64,000 nucleotides of DNA from Flavobacterium cupriresistens (GTDB lineage Bacteria > Bacteroidota > Bacteroidia > Flavobacteriales > Flavobacteriaceae). The stretch is from positions 1,860,001 to 1,924,000 of the forward strand of contig NZ_CP087134.1 of assembly GCF_020911925.1 (NCBI RefSeq), in the 5' to 3' direction. The notes beneath the pieces are model-generated. The model did no database searches. It saw only the letters and a list, made by a program, of their open reading frames with translations, and was not told the DNA's origin. Each line of letters begins with the position of its first letter. Position 1 is the stretch's first letter. The translations under genes and the position numbers were made by a program. Below are positions 52,039 to 62,141 of this stretch, one piece after another.

Positions 52039-53640
52039 ATGAAAAACCAATTTGAGATTACCGAGACGGCAATGGAATTTTTAGCCGAAAAAAAGCTTTC
52101 TTATCCAAGCATTTGGACCGATGATGCAATTGCTTTTATAACAGAATTGCATAAGAAATTCGAATCACAACGAAAATTACTTTTGTTGCAAAGAGACCAA
52201 GCGCAAGTCGGTTTTGATCAAGGTGTCATGCCTGCTTTTCCTTTAGAGACCAAAGAGGTTAGAGAAAGCAATTGGACTGCCGGTGAAACACCAAAAGATT
52301 TATTGGACAGAAGAGTTGAAATTACTGGGCCGGTTGATCGCAAAATGATTATCAATGCCTTGAATTCAGGAGCAAAAACATTTATGGCCGATTTTGAAGA
52401 CAGTACTTCTCCAACTTGGCAAAATTTGATGGAGGGGCAGGTTAATTTAATAGATGCGGTTAACAAAACGATTTCGCATACGGATCTTTCAAAAAACAAA
52501 ACCTATCAGCTAAATGAAAAAATAGCGACTTTGATTGTTCGTCCAAGAGGTTTGCATCTTTTAGAAAAACACCTTCAGATAGAAGGTCAAATGGTTTCAG
52601 GTTCTTTGATGGATTTTGGTTTGTATGTTTTTCACAATCATAAACAATTACTTGAAAATAATTCCGGACCCTATTTCTATATTCCAAAGTTGGAACATTA
52701 TTTAGAAGCGCGTTGGTGGAATACTGTAATTGATTTTACCGAAGATTATTTAAAATTAGCAAGAGGAACGATCAAAGTTACGGTGTTAATAGAAACCATC
52801 ACAGCCAGTTTTCAGTTGGATGAAATTATCTACGAATTGAAAGAGCATATAGTGGGATTGAATTGTGGTCGTTGGGATTATATCTTTTCGTACATCAAAA
52901 AATTCCGTAAAAATTCGAAGTTTATTGTTCCGGATCGTGATCAGGTAAATATGACTTCACCGTTTATGAATGCTTATTCGAATTTGGTAATTCAGAGATG
53001 TCATAAAAGAGGGATTCATGCTATTGGAGGAATGGCGGCTCAGATTCCGATTAAAAATAACGAAGAAGCCAATGCTGTTGCTTTTGCAAAAGTAAAAACC
53101 GATAAAGAACGTGAAGTTCGAAATGGTCATGATGGCACCTGGGTAGCACATCCGGATTTGGTAGCGCTAGCGAAAGAAGTTTTTGATGCCGGAATGCCAA
53201 CTCCAAACCAGATTCATATCAAAAGAGAACACCGCAAAATTACAGAAGCGGATCTGATTGAACCACCAATTGGGATCATTACTGAAAATGGAGTTCGAAA
53301 AAACATCAATGTTGGGGTTTTGTATCTGGCTTCGTGGTTGAATGGTCAAGGTGCAGCTGCTTTACATAATTTGATGGAAGATGCGGCGACGGCTGAGATT
53401 TCGAGATCACAATTATGGCAGTGGCTTCAGAATAAAGTGGTTTTGGATACTGATAAAGAGTTGAATCTGGCCTATTATCACGAATTGGCTTTAGAGGAAT
53501 TCCATAAAATAAAAACGGAATTGGGAGCAGAAAACTACGAAAAACGACAATTTCCTTTGGCCGAAAAAGTACTGGAAAGATTAGTTGTTAATGCTGATTT
53601 CGTTGACTTCTTGACCATTCCATGTTACAAATATTTATAA
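52039..53640 (+). CDS. aceB: Malate synthase A
   Basis: 533 residues, the usual form A length. Condenses glyoxylate with acetyl-CoA to malate, the second step of the glyoxylate shunt. Typical segments: FMADFEDSTSPTWQNLMEGQ, VTVLIETITASFQLDEIIYE, GLNCGRWDYIFSYIK and the C-terminal NVGVLYLASWLNGQGAAALH. Followed by isocitrate lyase 248 bp downstream. Confidence 0.96.
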   Translation: MKNQFEITETAMEFLAEKKLSYPSIWTDDAIAFITELHKKFESQRKLLLLQRDQAQVGFDQGVMPAFPLETKEVRESNWTAGETPKDLLDRRVEITGPVDRKMIINALNSGAKTFMADFEDSTSPTWQNLMEGQVNLIDAVNKTISHTDLSKNKTYQLNEKIATLIVRPRGLHLLEKHLQIEGQMVSGSLMDFGLYVFHNHKQLLENNSGPYFYIPKLEHYLEARWWNTVIDFTEDYLKLARGTIKVTVLIETITASFQLDEIIYELKEHIVGLNCGRWDYIFSYIKKFRKNSKFIVPDRDQVNMTSPFMNAYSNLVIQRCHKRGIHAIGGMAAQIPIKNNEEANAVAFAKVKTDKEREVRNGHDGTWVAHPDLVALAKEVFDAGMPTPNQIHIKREHRKITEADLIEPPIGIITENGVRKNINVGVLYLASWLNGQGAAALHNLMEDAATAEISRSQLWQWLQNKVVLDTDKELNLAYYHELALEEFHKIKTELGAENYEKRQFPLAEKVLERLVVNADFVDFLTIPCYKYL

Positions 53641-53822
53641 GGGCTGTTGCGCTTAATTTTTTTTAACACATAGAAACATAGATGTAAAATTGAAGGAAGG
53701 GATATTTTAAGAAATCTTGATTTTGCACATAGCTATGTGTTTTAGGACAAGCGTTGCGGCTTATCTACAAAAAAAGAGATGTTCCTATGTATTAAAAGAA
53801 CTCAATACTAATTATTTTTTTA

Positions 53823-53852
53823 AGTCTCAGCTGAAAACTGAAAACTGAGACT
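53823..53852. repeat. Hairpin between aceB and aceA
   Basis: AGTCTCAG and CTGAGACT flank CTGAAAACTGAAAA. The 248-bp gap also has a CACATAGCTATGTG palindrome (53726-53739) and CATAGAAACATAG words. Confidence 0.65.
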
Positions 53853-53888
53853 GCAAACTTTTTACTAACCAACTTAACTATATTATTT

Positions 53889-55169
53889 ATGAAAACAACA
53901 GAAGACAGAATTCAGGAATTGATTAACGATTGGATTACGAACCCAAGATGGAAAGGTGTTGAGCGTCCTTATACTGCTACCGAAGTGGTGACGCTTCAGG
54001 GTTCTTATCAGATTGAGCACTCTATTGCTAAAATAGGGGCGCAAAAATTATGGAGAAAGTTAAAAAGTCAGGATTATGTAGCTGGATTGGGGGCTTTGAC
54101 TGGGAATCAGGCGATTCAGGAAGTTGATGCCGGTTTGGAAGCGATTTATTTAAGCGGTTGGCAAGTGGCTGCTGATGCGAATTTGGCTGGAGAAATGTAT
54201 CCGGATCAATCGCTTTACCCGGTAAATAGTGTACCAATGGTTGTGAAAAAAATTAATAGTGCTTTATTGCGAGCTGATCAGATTCAGGTGGTAAATAAAG
54301 TAGAAGATAAAATAGATTATTTAGTGCCCATTGTAGCCGATGCCGAAGCAGGTTTTGGTGGAAATTTAAATGCTTTTGAATTAATGAAATCTATGATTGA
54401 GGCCGGAGCTTCTGGGGTTCATTTTGAAGATCAGTTGAGTTCTGCTAAAAAATGCGGGCATTTGGGAGGGAAGGTTTTGGTACCAACTCAGGAGGCGATT
54501 AATAAACTAATTGCGGCTCGATTAGCAGCAGATGTTATGGGAGTTCCTACACTTATTGTAGCACGAACCGATGCAGATACCGCTAATTTACTAACGAGTG
54601 ATGCAGATCCTAGAGATGCTAAGTTTATTACTGGTGAAAAAACCAATGAAGGTTTCTTTTATGTAAACTGTGGTATCGATCAGGGAATTGCAAGAGGGTT
54701 GAGCTACGCACCGTACGCCGATTTGATTTGGATGGAAACCAGTAATCCTGATTTGGTTTATGCGAAAAAATTTGCTGATGCCATGAAAAAAGAATTTCCG
54801 GATAAAATGTTAGCGTATAATTGTTCGCCTTCTTTTAATTGGGCTGCAAAATTATCAGTGGCAGAAATGGAAACTTTTAGAGAAGATTTGGCTGCGATGG
54901 GGTATAAATTCCAGTTCATCACTTTAGCAGGTTTCCATGCTTTAAACACTAGTATGTTTGAACTTTCTAAAGCGTACAAAGAGCGCGGAATGGCAGGTTA
55001 TTCTGAGTTACAGGAAAGAGAATTTGCTTTACAGAAAAACGGTTTTAGAGCGGTAAAACATCAAGCTTTTGTAGGGACTTCTTATTTTGATGCAGTTCAG
55101 AATACGGTTACCATTGGTAAGTCAACCACTACGGCAATGAAACATTCTACGGAGGTTGAGCAATTTTAA
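53889..55169 (+). CDS. aceA: Isocitrate lyase
   Basis: 426 residues. Splits isocitrate into succinate and glyoxylate, allowing growth on acetate and fatty acids. Catalytic Cys189 is in the signature [30 protein letters not shown] and [17 protein letters not shown] are also typical. Probably co-expressed with aceB, although a hairpin lies between them. Confidence 0.97.
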   Translation: MKTTEDRIQELINDWITNPRWKGVERPYTATEVVTLQGSYQIEHSIAKIGAQKLWRKLKSQDYVAGLGALTGNQAIQEVDAGLEAIYLSGWQVAADANLAGEMYPDQSLYPVNSVPMVVKKINSALLRADQIQVVNKVEDKIDYLVPIVADAEAGFGGNLNAFELMKSMIEAGASGVHFEDQLSSAKKCGHLGGKVLVPTQEAINKLIAARLAADVMGVPTLIVARTDADTANLLTSDADPRDAKFITGEKTNEGFFYVNCGIDQGIARGLSYAPYADLIWMETSNPDLVYAKKFADAMKKEFPDKMLAYNCSPSFNWAAKLSVAEMETFREDLAAMGYKFQFITLAGFHALNTSMFELSKAYKERGMAGYSELQEREFALQKNGFRAVKHQAFVGTSYFDAVQNTVTIGKSTTTAMKHSTEVEQF

Positions 55170-55177
55170 TTCATAAA

Positions 55178-55211
55178 AAAAACACGGTTCTTGGTTGAGC
55201 CGTGTTTTTTC
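55178..55211 (+). terminator. Terminator after aceA
   Basis: AAAAAACACGGTTC pairs with GAGCCGTGTTTTTT around six bases. Confidence 0.9.
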
Positions 55212-55220
55212 TTTTTTTTG

Positions 55221-55362
55221 CCACAGATTTCACAGATTAAAAGGATTAAAAAAATATGGCCACGAATTTCACGAATTAATTGGTTTAATAATGGAATTAA
55301 AACTCACGTGAATTAGTGAAATTCGTGGCCAAAAAATCACTTTAATCTGTGAAATCTGTGGC
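55221..55362. repeat. Nested inverted repeat between aceA and the Crp-like gene
   Basis: Outer arms GCCACAGATTTCACAGATTA and its exact complement (ending 55362); inner arms GGCCACGAATTTCACGAATT and a near-complement. The whole 142 bp folds on itself and ends eight bases before the stop codon of the convergent gene. Confidence 0.9.
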
Positions 55363-55370
55363 TATATTAT

Positions 55371-55946
55371 TTATTTCTTCAAAAGTCTTGCTTTCATTTT
55401 ACTAAAAAACTCTGGCGTAACACCAATGAAAGAAGCAATTTGTTTTTGAGGGACTTTGTGAACTAATGTTCCATATTTGGCGCAGAATTTTTCAAAACGT
55501 TCTTCTGCGGGTAAGCTCAGATTGTCCATTAGTCTTTGCTGATTGGCAACTAACGAATTTTCGATTAGAATTCTGAAAAAACGTTCTAATTTTGGAATTT
55601 GAAGATACAATTGCTCCTGATTTTCTTTTGATAACGAAACGATTTCCGTTTCTTCTAGAGCTTCTATAAAAAGCTGTCCGGGTTTTTGTGAAAAATAGCT
55701 GTACATGTCACTCATCCACCAGCCTTCGCAGGCAAAAGAAAGTACATGTTCAACAATATTATCGTTGATGTTAAAGCTTCTTAAAATCCCTGAATTCACA
55801 AAATAAGAATGTTTACATATTTCGCCCGCATTTAATAAAATGGTCTTGGCTTTATAGGTATGTGTTTCTGTTTTGGATAAAAAAAGTGCCTGCTCATCCG
55901 GAGTCAATGCAACATGCTTGGCAATATTGTCAAGAATCAGCGCCAT
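55371..55946 (-). CDS. Crp/Fnr family transcriptional regulator
   Basis: 191 residues. A cyclic-nucleotide-binding-like domain (about 1-120; KTILLNAGEICKHSYFVNSG) and a short C-terminal helix-turn-helix with QKQIASFIGVTPEFFSKMKA. It lacks the cysteines of Fnr. Such proteins in flavobacteria are common small regulators with unknown ligands. Its ATG overlaps the DUF6370 stop by one base (TAATG), so it is translated with that gene. Confidence 0.88.
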   Translation of the reverse strand: MALILDNIAKHVALTPDEQALFLSKTETHTYKAKTILLNAGEICKHSYFVNSGILRSFNINDNIVEHVLSFACEGWWMSDMYSYFSQKPGQLFIEALEETEIVSLSKENQEQLYLQIPKLERFFRILIENSLVANQQRLMDNLSLPAEERFEKFCAKYGTLVHKVPQKQIASFIGVTPEFFSKMKARLLKK

Positions 55947-56263
55947 TATTTTTGTTTTATTAAAGTAAATGTAGTCACTTTAAAACGGTCATTTTCTATT
56001 TTTCCTGTTACAGCAGCTTTACGGATTGCATTGCAAAAACCATCTTTTGCGTGAGCATCACCATGTTCGTCAATGGTTGTTCCGTCAACAAAATAGGATT
56101 TTCCGTCAATGCGAACGGCAAGATCACAAGCGTCACCTTTCATTCCGAATTGGCATTCACCACAAGCGGTTTCTACAATTTGAGGTTTTTCGGTTTTTTC
56201 TTTGTCTTGAGCCTGCATGTTAAGGCCGGTAAATAATAATGCAAGAAATATTAGTTTTTTCAT
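55946..56263 (-). CDS. DUF6370 family secreted protein
   Basis: 105 residues. A signal peptide ends at about residue 19 (NMQAQ). The conserved core has four cysteines: ETACGECQFGMKGDACDLAV and DGFCNAIRKA. This is DUF6370, a small Cys-rich periplasmic family; the cysteine arrangement suggests metal or disulfide chemistry, but function is unknown. Starts three bases after purT and overlaps the next gene, so it sits within a three-gene operon purT-DUF6370-crp. Confidence 0.8.
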   Translation of the reverse strand: MKKLIFLALLFTGLNMQAQDKEKTEKPQIVETACGECQFGMKGDACDLAVRIDGKSYFVDGTTIDEHGDAHAKDGFCNAIRKAAVTGKIENDRFKVTTFTLIKQK

Positions 56264-56266
56264 TTT

Positions 56267-57427
56267 TTAAGAGTTTACAATTATTAGTTTTGAAGTTGCT
56301 TTTGCGCGTTCTGTTATTTCTTCGATTGGAGTGACTAAAGTATCATGACTTAAAACAACACCCATTCTGCGGTACGGTCTTGAGGTTGGTTTTCCAAAAA
56401 GTCTGAAATCAGTTTTGGGTAAAGCAGCTACTTTTTCGATTCCGGTAAAAGTTGGGTTTGCAGAATCTTCAGAAGCCAAAATTACAGCGCTTGCTCCGGC
56501 TTTTTCTAAAGTGATTTCAAAAATTGGGAGGCTTAAAATGGCTCGTAAATGCAATTCGAACTCATTAAAATTTTGAGTTCCGGCCAAAGTTACCATTCCG
56601 GTGTCGTGCGGACGTGGGGAAAGTTCGGAGAAATAAACGCCGTCATTGGTCAGGAAAAATTCAACTCCAAAAAGTCCGGCACCACCAAGGGCCTCGGTAA
56701 TCTTTTCGGCCATATCCTGTGCTTCGTACAAGTCTTTATCGGAGACTTTTGCTGGCTGCCAGCTTTCCTGATAATCGCCACGTTCTTGTCGGTGACCAAT
56801 CGGAGCACAAAAAAGTGTTGGATTGTTATTTTGTGTAATTGTCAAAAGTGTAATTTCAGAATTGAAATCTACAAAAGCTTCGACGATCACTTCGATAACA
56901 TCACCTCGGGAACCTGCAACGGCATATTCCCAAGCCTTCAGAATATCTTCCTGGTTTTTAATGGTCGATTGTCCTTTTCCTGAAGACGACATCAACGGTT
57001 TTACTACGCATGGAATTCCAACTTCCTGAACGGCTTTTTGTAATTCTTCTGCCGAAGTTGCGTATTGGTATTTGGCTGTTTTTAAGCCTAATTCTTTTGC
57101 TGCTAAATCGCGAATAGCTTTGCGATTCATGGTAAAATTGGCCGCTTTCGCTGAAGGAACAACGGTGATACCTTGTTTTTCGTAGTCGTAAAAACGTTCA
57201 GTACGAATGGCTTCTATCTCAGGGACAATAAAGTCGGGTTGGTGTTTGGCTACTATGCGGTCAAGTGCTTCGCCGTCGAGCATATTGATTACTTCAAAAC
57301 CATGAGCAACCTGCATTGCAGGAGCGTTTTCGTAACTGTCAACAGCAATTATGGTCTGACCGATTCTTTGTGCGGCAATGGTGAATTCTTTTCCTAATTC
57401 GCCTGAACCTAGAAGTAGTATTTTCAT
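56267..57427 (-). CDS. purT: Formate-dependent phosphoribosylglycinamide formyltransferase
   Basis: 386 residues, ATP-grasp fold. [20 protein letters not shown] at the start, [16 protein letters not shown] for the phosphate loop, [25 protein letters not shown] for the metal site. Uses formate, ATP and GAR in purine synthesis, a folate-independent alternative to PurN. First gene of an apparent operon with DUF6370 and a Crp-like regulator. Confidence 0.96.
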   Translation of the reverse strand: MKILLLGSGELGKEFTIAAQRIGQTIIAVDSYENAPAMQVAHGFEVINMLDGEALDRIVAKHQPDFIVPEIEAIRTERFYDYEKQGITVVPSAKAANFTMNRKAIRDLAAKELGLKTAKYQYATSAEELQKAVQEVGIPCVVKPLMSSSGKGQSTIKNQEDILKAWEYAVAGSRGDVIEVIVEAFVDFNSEITLLTITQNNNPTLFCAPIGHRQERGDYQESWQPAKVSDKDLYEAQDMAEKITEALGGAGLFGVEFFLTNDGVYFSELSPRPHDTGMVTLAGTQNFNEFELHLRAILSLPIFEITLEKAGASAVILASEDSANPTFTGIEKVAALPKTDFRLFGKPTSRPYRRMGVVLSHDTLVTPIEEITERAKATSKLIIVNS

Positions 57428-57528
57428 GGGGGAATTTTTTATGATTTTTGGAATCTTATAAGGGTAGTAAATGTAAAAAAAAGCATTCTATAATATTGGT
57501 CATTGGAGATGTTTTGTTTGTTTTTTTT

Positions 57529-58016
57529 AACCGCTAGGTACGCGAAGGTTTACGCAAGGTTCGCAAAGATTGAAAAAAGCTTTGTACTCCTTGCGGTTGA
57601 ACCTAAAATAAAAAAGCCCGTAAAGATTTAAAACAAGTCCTAGCGTATCTTGTCTTTACTTTGGATTTGATAAAAAAAGTTAACTTAATAGAAGAGTTTT
57701 TATCTTTATTAAAAGCTATAAAATGACCACAAGGGGCTTAAGGGGACGTGATTTTAGTTCGTGGAGTAGCAAATTTTTTCTTTTGCACGCAGATTTAGCA
57801 GATTAGGCTGATCTTTGCCTCTTGCAAAAAAAATCTGCGCAATCTGCTAAATCTGCGTGTAAAAAAATAGATATAGAATTAAAAAAGAAGTCGCAATGCT
57901 ATAATTAAACTTTGTGTCCTTTTCGGTTAAACCCTTATTGCGACAAAAAAAAGGTTCGCAAAGATTTAAAATAAACCCTTGCGAACCTTGCGTAAACCTT
58001 TGCGGACCTAGCGGTT
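57529..58016. repeat. Nested inverted repeats filling the purT-U32 gap
   Basis: The 600-bp gap 57428-58027 holds no gene. Outer arms start at AACCGCTAGGTACGC (57529) with GGTTTACGCAAGGTTCGCAA and end with their complement GACCTAGCGGTT (58016). An inner hairpin at 57785-57860 is built of CACGCAGATTTAGCAGATT and its complement. The right outer arm ends 11 bases before the U32 stop codon. Confidence 0.85.
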
Positions 58017-58027
58017 AAATAACGCTC

Positions 58028-59896
58028 CTAATGAAAATGATCTTCCTCAATTTCAAATTCAGCGTCTTTTTCCCAAATTTCCATTTCACAAGGTTTGCAA
58101 TTGAACTTTAGTTTGTATTCCAGTTCGCCTTGTTTTAATACTAATGGTTCTTTTACTTTGACACCTACAATGTCTTTTTGGTGTATCGGACATTTTTTTA
58201 ATTCGTATTTGATGCAATATTTGGTGGTCATTACACGAGATTTTCCTGGATCCCATTGTAATTCAAATGCTTTTTCAATTTCAGTTACACCATGGCGTTC
58301 GTAAAATTTACGCGCTATTTTATTTGAAACATTGTACATAAAGTCCAATTTGGTTTCAGGATAAGGGTGTGACGTTTTTACCAACTGATGTTCTTCACGT
58401 TTGTAATTAGCCAAACGAATTTCGGATAATTGCTCGTAAACGGTTCTTCTCATTTCGTTGATTTTTGAAATAGGAAGGAACCAATTTTGAGAAAATAGTA
58501 CATTAATTTCATCTGCAGTATAAGGAGTAAAACCTGTTTTTGCCAGATTGATTTTAAAGTTTTCTGCGATTGATTCGTTGTTTTTAGTTTGTTCTTTCGG
58601 GTGAACTAAAGTCACAATACTTACGTTCCCGTCTTCGTCAGTAGCAATTAATTCAAAGCCATTTTCGTTTTCGGTCAATAATAAAGTGGTACTGATTTTA
58701 CGTACGGCACTGTCTTCTCTTTCTACAATTTTAATGAAAGCGGCATCATTATTTCTGTAAATAAAAGTACCGTCTTTAATTTCTTTTAAAACGTTAGGAT
58801 AGGCCAAACCATTTTCAACTTTGTTGACATAAATTCCCTCTGCTTCATTGGTTTCATTGATGAAACATAGTCCATCACCATTATTCAATAATTCACCATT
58901 CTCAATTTGGTAAGCGTTTCCTATTGTTTTAACTAATTTACCAATGTATTGCCCTTTTGATTTTGGACTTTCCCATGAGCCAATTGAACTGTGTCTTTCG
59001 TTTACAAAATAGTCAGTGTAACCACGATTAAAACTTTTATCTAAAGCAGAATCAAAACTGTAAGTACATTTTCCCGAAGAAGCTTTGGTATATTTATCAC
59101 TTCCTTCTAAGTAAGCATCTAATTTTTGGCGCAAATACGAAACGTTATTTTTTACGTAAACGATATCTTTTAGACGACCTTCGATTTTAAAAGAAACAAT
59201 TCCTGCTTCAACCAGATTTGGAATTTCATTTGAAACATCAAAATCTTTTATAGAAAGCAAGTGACTGTTTTTGATTAAAGTTTCTCCATTTCCGTCGATT
59301 AAGTTGTATGGCAAACGACAGTTTTGAGCACAAGAACCACGGTTGGCACTACGTTCTCCGTTGGCCACACTCATATAACAATTTCCGCTGAAGGAAACGC
59401 ATAAGGCGCCGGTAACGAAAAATTCTAATTCAACATCTGCTTTATCGTAGATTTCTTTAATTTGGTGCAGGTTCAATTCACGTGCTAAAACGACACGTTT
59501 TATTCCGGCATCTTTTAAGAATTTTATTTTGTCGGCATCACGATTATTGGCTTGTGTACTGGCGTGAAGTACGATAGGAGGTAAGTCCATTTCCATAATC
59601 GCCATATCTTGAATGATCAAGGCATCAACTCCAATATTGTATAATTCCCAAATCATTAAACGACATGTTTCTAATTCGTTATCATATAAAATGGTATTGA
59701 TAACGACAAAAACCTGAGCGTTAAATAAGTGTGCATACTTTACCAATGCTGCAACATCTTCAATAGAGTTTGTGGCATTAGAGCGTGCTCCATATAATGG
59801 TGCGCCAATATAAACTGCATCGGCGCCACTATTGATGGCAGCAATTCCTCCAATTAAATCTTTAGCAGGGGCTAATATTTCAATCTTCTTCTTCAT
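58028..59896 (-). CDS. Peptidase U32 family protein (RlhA/TrhP-like RNA hydroxylation group)
   Basis: 622 residues. ILAPAKDLIGGIAAINSGAD at the start and the U32 signature VELEFFVTGALCVSFSGNC with further cysteines (GSCAQNCRLPY). A long C-terminal part includes the Cys-bearing KKCPIHQ and CKPCEMEIW. E. coli relatives hydroxylate 23S rRNA C2501 (RlhA, 653 residues) or tRNA uridine-34 (TrhP, about 450). Length favours the RlhA-like form, but which RNA is modified cannot be told from this sequence. Collagenase activity, the old annotation, is unlikely. Confidence 0.88.
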   Translation of the reverse strand: MKKKIEILAPAKDLIGGIAAINSGADAVYIGAPLYGARSNATNSIEDVAALVKYAHLFNAQVFVVINTILYDNELETCRLMIWELYNIGVDALIIQDMAIMEMDLPPIVLHASTQANNRDADKIKFLKDAGIKRVVLARELNLHQIKEIYDKADVELEFFVTGALCVSFSGNCYMSVANGERSANRGSCAQNCRLPYNLIDGNGETLIKNSHLLSIKDFDVSNEIPNLVEAGIVSFKIEGRLKDIVYVKNNVSYLRQKLDAYLEGSDKYTKASSGKCTYSFDSALDKSFNRGYTDYFVNERHSSIGSWESPKSKGQYIGKLVKTIGNAYQIENGELLNNGDGLCFINETNEAEGIYVNKVENGLAYPNVLKEIKDGTFIYRNNDAAFIKIVEREDSAVRKISTTLLLTENENGFELIATDEDGNVSIVTLVHPKEQTKNNESIAENFKINLAKTGFTPYTADEINVLFSQNWFLPISKINEMRRTVYEQLSEIRLANYKREEHQLVKTSHPYPETKLDFMYNVSNKIARKFYERHGVTEIEKAFELQWDPGKSRVMTTKYCIKYELKKCPIHQKDIVGVKVKEPLVLKQGELEYKLKFNCKPCEMEIWEKDAEFEIEEDHFH

Positions 59897-60204
59897 TTTT
59901 AGTACTTTAGGCTTTTGTGGTTTTCCCGGAAAAAAGTGTGCAAAGTTCTAATAAATAATTTGAGTTTGCTAGTGCTGCGGTGATTTTTTTTGAAATGAAT
60001 GGCTAATATGGAATGATGATGTTTAAGAAGTTACTGTGTTTCTTTGTATATGTTTTATTCCCAAAGTTATTTACATGATATTCTTATACTGATTTCTCTT
60101 TGCCAATTAAATGATTAATATGATTTTAGATAGATATTGCTTTTTGTAACCTAATGATTCCCAATGTCGTCAAAACAAATAGTAACCCTTAATTAGAGTA
60201 TCAA
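59897..60204. other. Divergent intergenic region without recognised elements
   Basis: 308 bp between the divergent U32 and serine hydrolase genes. AT-rich; I found no exact TAnnTTTG box, no strong hairpin and no coding frame. Confidence 0.5.
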
Positions 60205-61263
60205 ATGAGATTAATTTTTAAAATTTGTATTGTTTCCTGTTTCATTTTTCAGCCTGTTATTTTTGCTCAGACTTTAGAAGCCAAAATAGATAAGTTATTA
60301 AATGAAAAATTCAAACCCGAAGGTCCCGGAGGCGCATTTTTAGCTGCTAAAGAGGGAAAGATTATATACAAGAAAGCTTTTGGAAAGGCTAATTTAGAAT
60401 TGAATGTTGCAATGCAGCCGGACTTTGTTTTTGAAATTGGTTCCATGACCAAACAATTTACAGCGGTCTCCATTTTGATGTTAGTTGAACAAGGTAAACT
60501 GAAATTGGATGATGAAATCACCAAGTTTATTCCGGATTATCCAACCAATGGAAATAGTATTACGATACATCATTTGTTAATACATACTTCAGGAATTAAG
60601 GATTTTACAAGTATGAAAGCAATTAAAGATATTGCCAAAAGCGATTTGTCGCCTAAGGAACTAGTTGATTTTTTTAAGAATGAACCAGTAGATTTTAAGC
60701 CGGGTGAACAGTATAAGTATTGTAATTCGGGTTATGTTCTTTTGGGGTATATTATTGAGATGGTGTCAGGTAAAACTTTTGGGGAGTTTATTGATGAGAA
60801 TATTTTTAAGAAAATAGACATGAACAATACTTATTATGCAAGTCATGAGAAGGTAATAAAAAACAGGGCTTCCGGTTATCGTGATAGAGAGGGTTATGTA
60901 AATGCACCTTATATCAGTTTTTCTATACCTTATGCTTCGGGATCGATAATTTCAAATGTTGAGGATCTGTTGAAATGGCAAAATGCAATTGCAGCCCATA
61001 CGTTGCTTAGTCTGGCTACTACTGCGAAAGTATTCACGAATTATCAACTAAATAACGGTACCAAAACGGACTACGGATATGGATGGCACATTGATGCGGT
61101 AAAAGGGAAGCTTGTATATGAACATGGAGGCAGTATTTTTGGTTTTAAATCGATGGGCGTTTATGAGCCGGCTAGCAAAATTTATGTAATTGGTTTGAGT
61201 AATTGTGATTGTAATTCTCCAACTGCACTTACAAGAGAGATAGCGGCTTTGTTGTTGGATTAG
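60205..61263 (+). CDS. Class C beta-lactamase-related serine hydrolase
   Basis: 352 residues with a signal peptide (to about residue 22, FAQ). S-x-x-K is Ser80-Lys83 in EIGSMTKQFTAV, Y-x-N is Tyr172-Asn174 in YKYCNSGY, and H-G-G is in YEHGGSIF. Members include AmpC-like lactamases, esterases and D-amino-acid peptidases. With no AmpR-like regulator nearby, a peptidase or esterase role is as likely as antibiotic resistance. Isolated gene. Confidence 0.9.
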   Translation: MRLIFKICIVSCFIFQPVIFAQTLEAKIDKLLNEKFKPEGPGGAFLAAKEGKIIYKKAFGKANLELNVAMQPDFVFEIGSMTKQFTAVSILMLVEQGKLKLDDEITKFIPDYPTNGNSITIHHLLIHTSGIKDFTSMKAIKDIAKSDLSPKELVDFFKNEPVDFKPGEQYKYCNSGYVLLGYIIEMVSGKTFGEFIDENIFKKIDMNNTYYASHEKVIKNRASGYRDREGYVNAPYISFSIPYASGSIISNVEDLLKWQNAIAAHTLLSLATTAKVFTNYQLNNGTKTDYGYGWHIDAVKGKLVYEHGGSIFGFKSMGVYEPASKIYVIGLSNCDCNSPTALTREIAALLLD

Positions 61264-61305
61264 CCTCTCGCTTTAGGTCAATGTCATTAAGTTAAGCGAT
61301 TTTTT

Positions 61306-61355
61306 CACGCAGATTCCGCGGATTTTTTTTATTTCATTCCGCTAAAATCTGCGTG
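61306..61355. terminator. Bidirectional hairpin between convergent genes
   Basis: CACGCAGATT pairs with AATCTGCGTG; inner GCGGA/TCCGC extends it. Same word (CACGCAGATT) as in the inner hairpin at 57785-57860. Confidence 0.75.
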
Positions 61356-61390
61356 AGACTTTTTTGCTTTTAATTTCAGTATATTTTTTA

Positions 61391-61984
61391 TTAATCTATA
61401 GGAAAAGAAAAACCTGCGGCAAAGACTCCGGTAGATTGTTTGGCTGCCGGATGCACGTAAAAAGAAACGGCAATCTCTATATTGTTTTTAGGGCCTACTG
61501 CTAATCCAAGGTTAATAGGGATGTGCATTAGGACATCGCTTTTATTGAAATTATGTGAAGGTGTAAAAGTTTCAAATGAACCAATAGAGGCACCAATACC
61601 GGTTTCAATAAAAGGAGCTACCCAGGGAATAGGTGCACATAGACGAATTTTTCCTCCCACTAAAAAAGCTCTGGTATTTACTTTGTATTGAGGCTGATTT
61701 TGTAGTTCCGGATTTTTATCAGGAGAAGTTAAAATAATTCCTGCATAAGGTCTTACGCTAAACCATGAAGTTATTCCAAAAACATATTCTCCTTCTGTAT
61801 AAAAACCAGAACCCATGACGTCTACTTCATCTTGCTGGCCATAATTTTCTATGTATAGAGAACTGCTGGATGCAAAACCTATGGATGCTTTAATAAAATT
61901 ACCTGTTTTTTGAGCTTTGGTTTGGTTGAAAGATAGTAGTAGTAAGGTGCTAATGTAAAAAAGAGCACGAAAATTTTTGGTCAT
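61391..61984 (-). CDS. Outer membrane beta-barrel protein
   Basis: 197 residues. Signal peptide to about residue 24 (QTKAQ). Amphipathic beta-strands follow (FIKASIGFASSSSLYIENYG, YTEGEYVFGITSWFSVRPYA) and it ends in a polar FPID. Resembles small OmpA/porin-like barrels. No closer family is recognised. Confidence 0.75.
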   Translation of the reverse strand: MTKNFRALFYISTLLLLSFNQTKAQKTGNFIKASIGFASSSSLYIENYGQQDEVDVMGSGFYTEGEYVFGITSWFSVRPYAGIILTSPDKNPELQNQPQYKVNTRAFLVGGKIRLCAPIPWVAPFIETGIGASIGSFETFTPSHNFNKSDVLMHIPINLGLAVGPKNNIEIAVSFYVHPAAKQSTGVFAAGFSFPID

Positions 61985-62073
61985 TTGTTTGATTTTATAG
62001 TTGTTATATATTGGCGAAAATAAGATTTATCGTCCTAAAAAATAACATGTTTTCTTTTTTTGTTTGAGATGAA

Positions 62074-62106
62074 TAAAAAAAGCCTCAGAAAAATTCCCGA
62101 GGCTTC
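62074..62106 (-). terminator. Terminator of the NTF2-like gene
   Basis: On the minus strand AAGCCTC and GAGGCTT followed by a T-run. Confidence 0.75.
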
Positions 62107-62141
62107 CATTTATGTAATTTGGTCTTGATGAGGTTAGTTCT

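Noticed and set aside
60205..61263. AmpC beta-lactamase resistance gene
   Set aside because: The class C motifs are present but the sequence is of the broad serine hydrolase group, with no AmpR-like regulator; resistance cannot be claimed.
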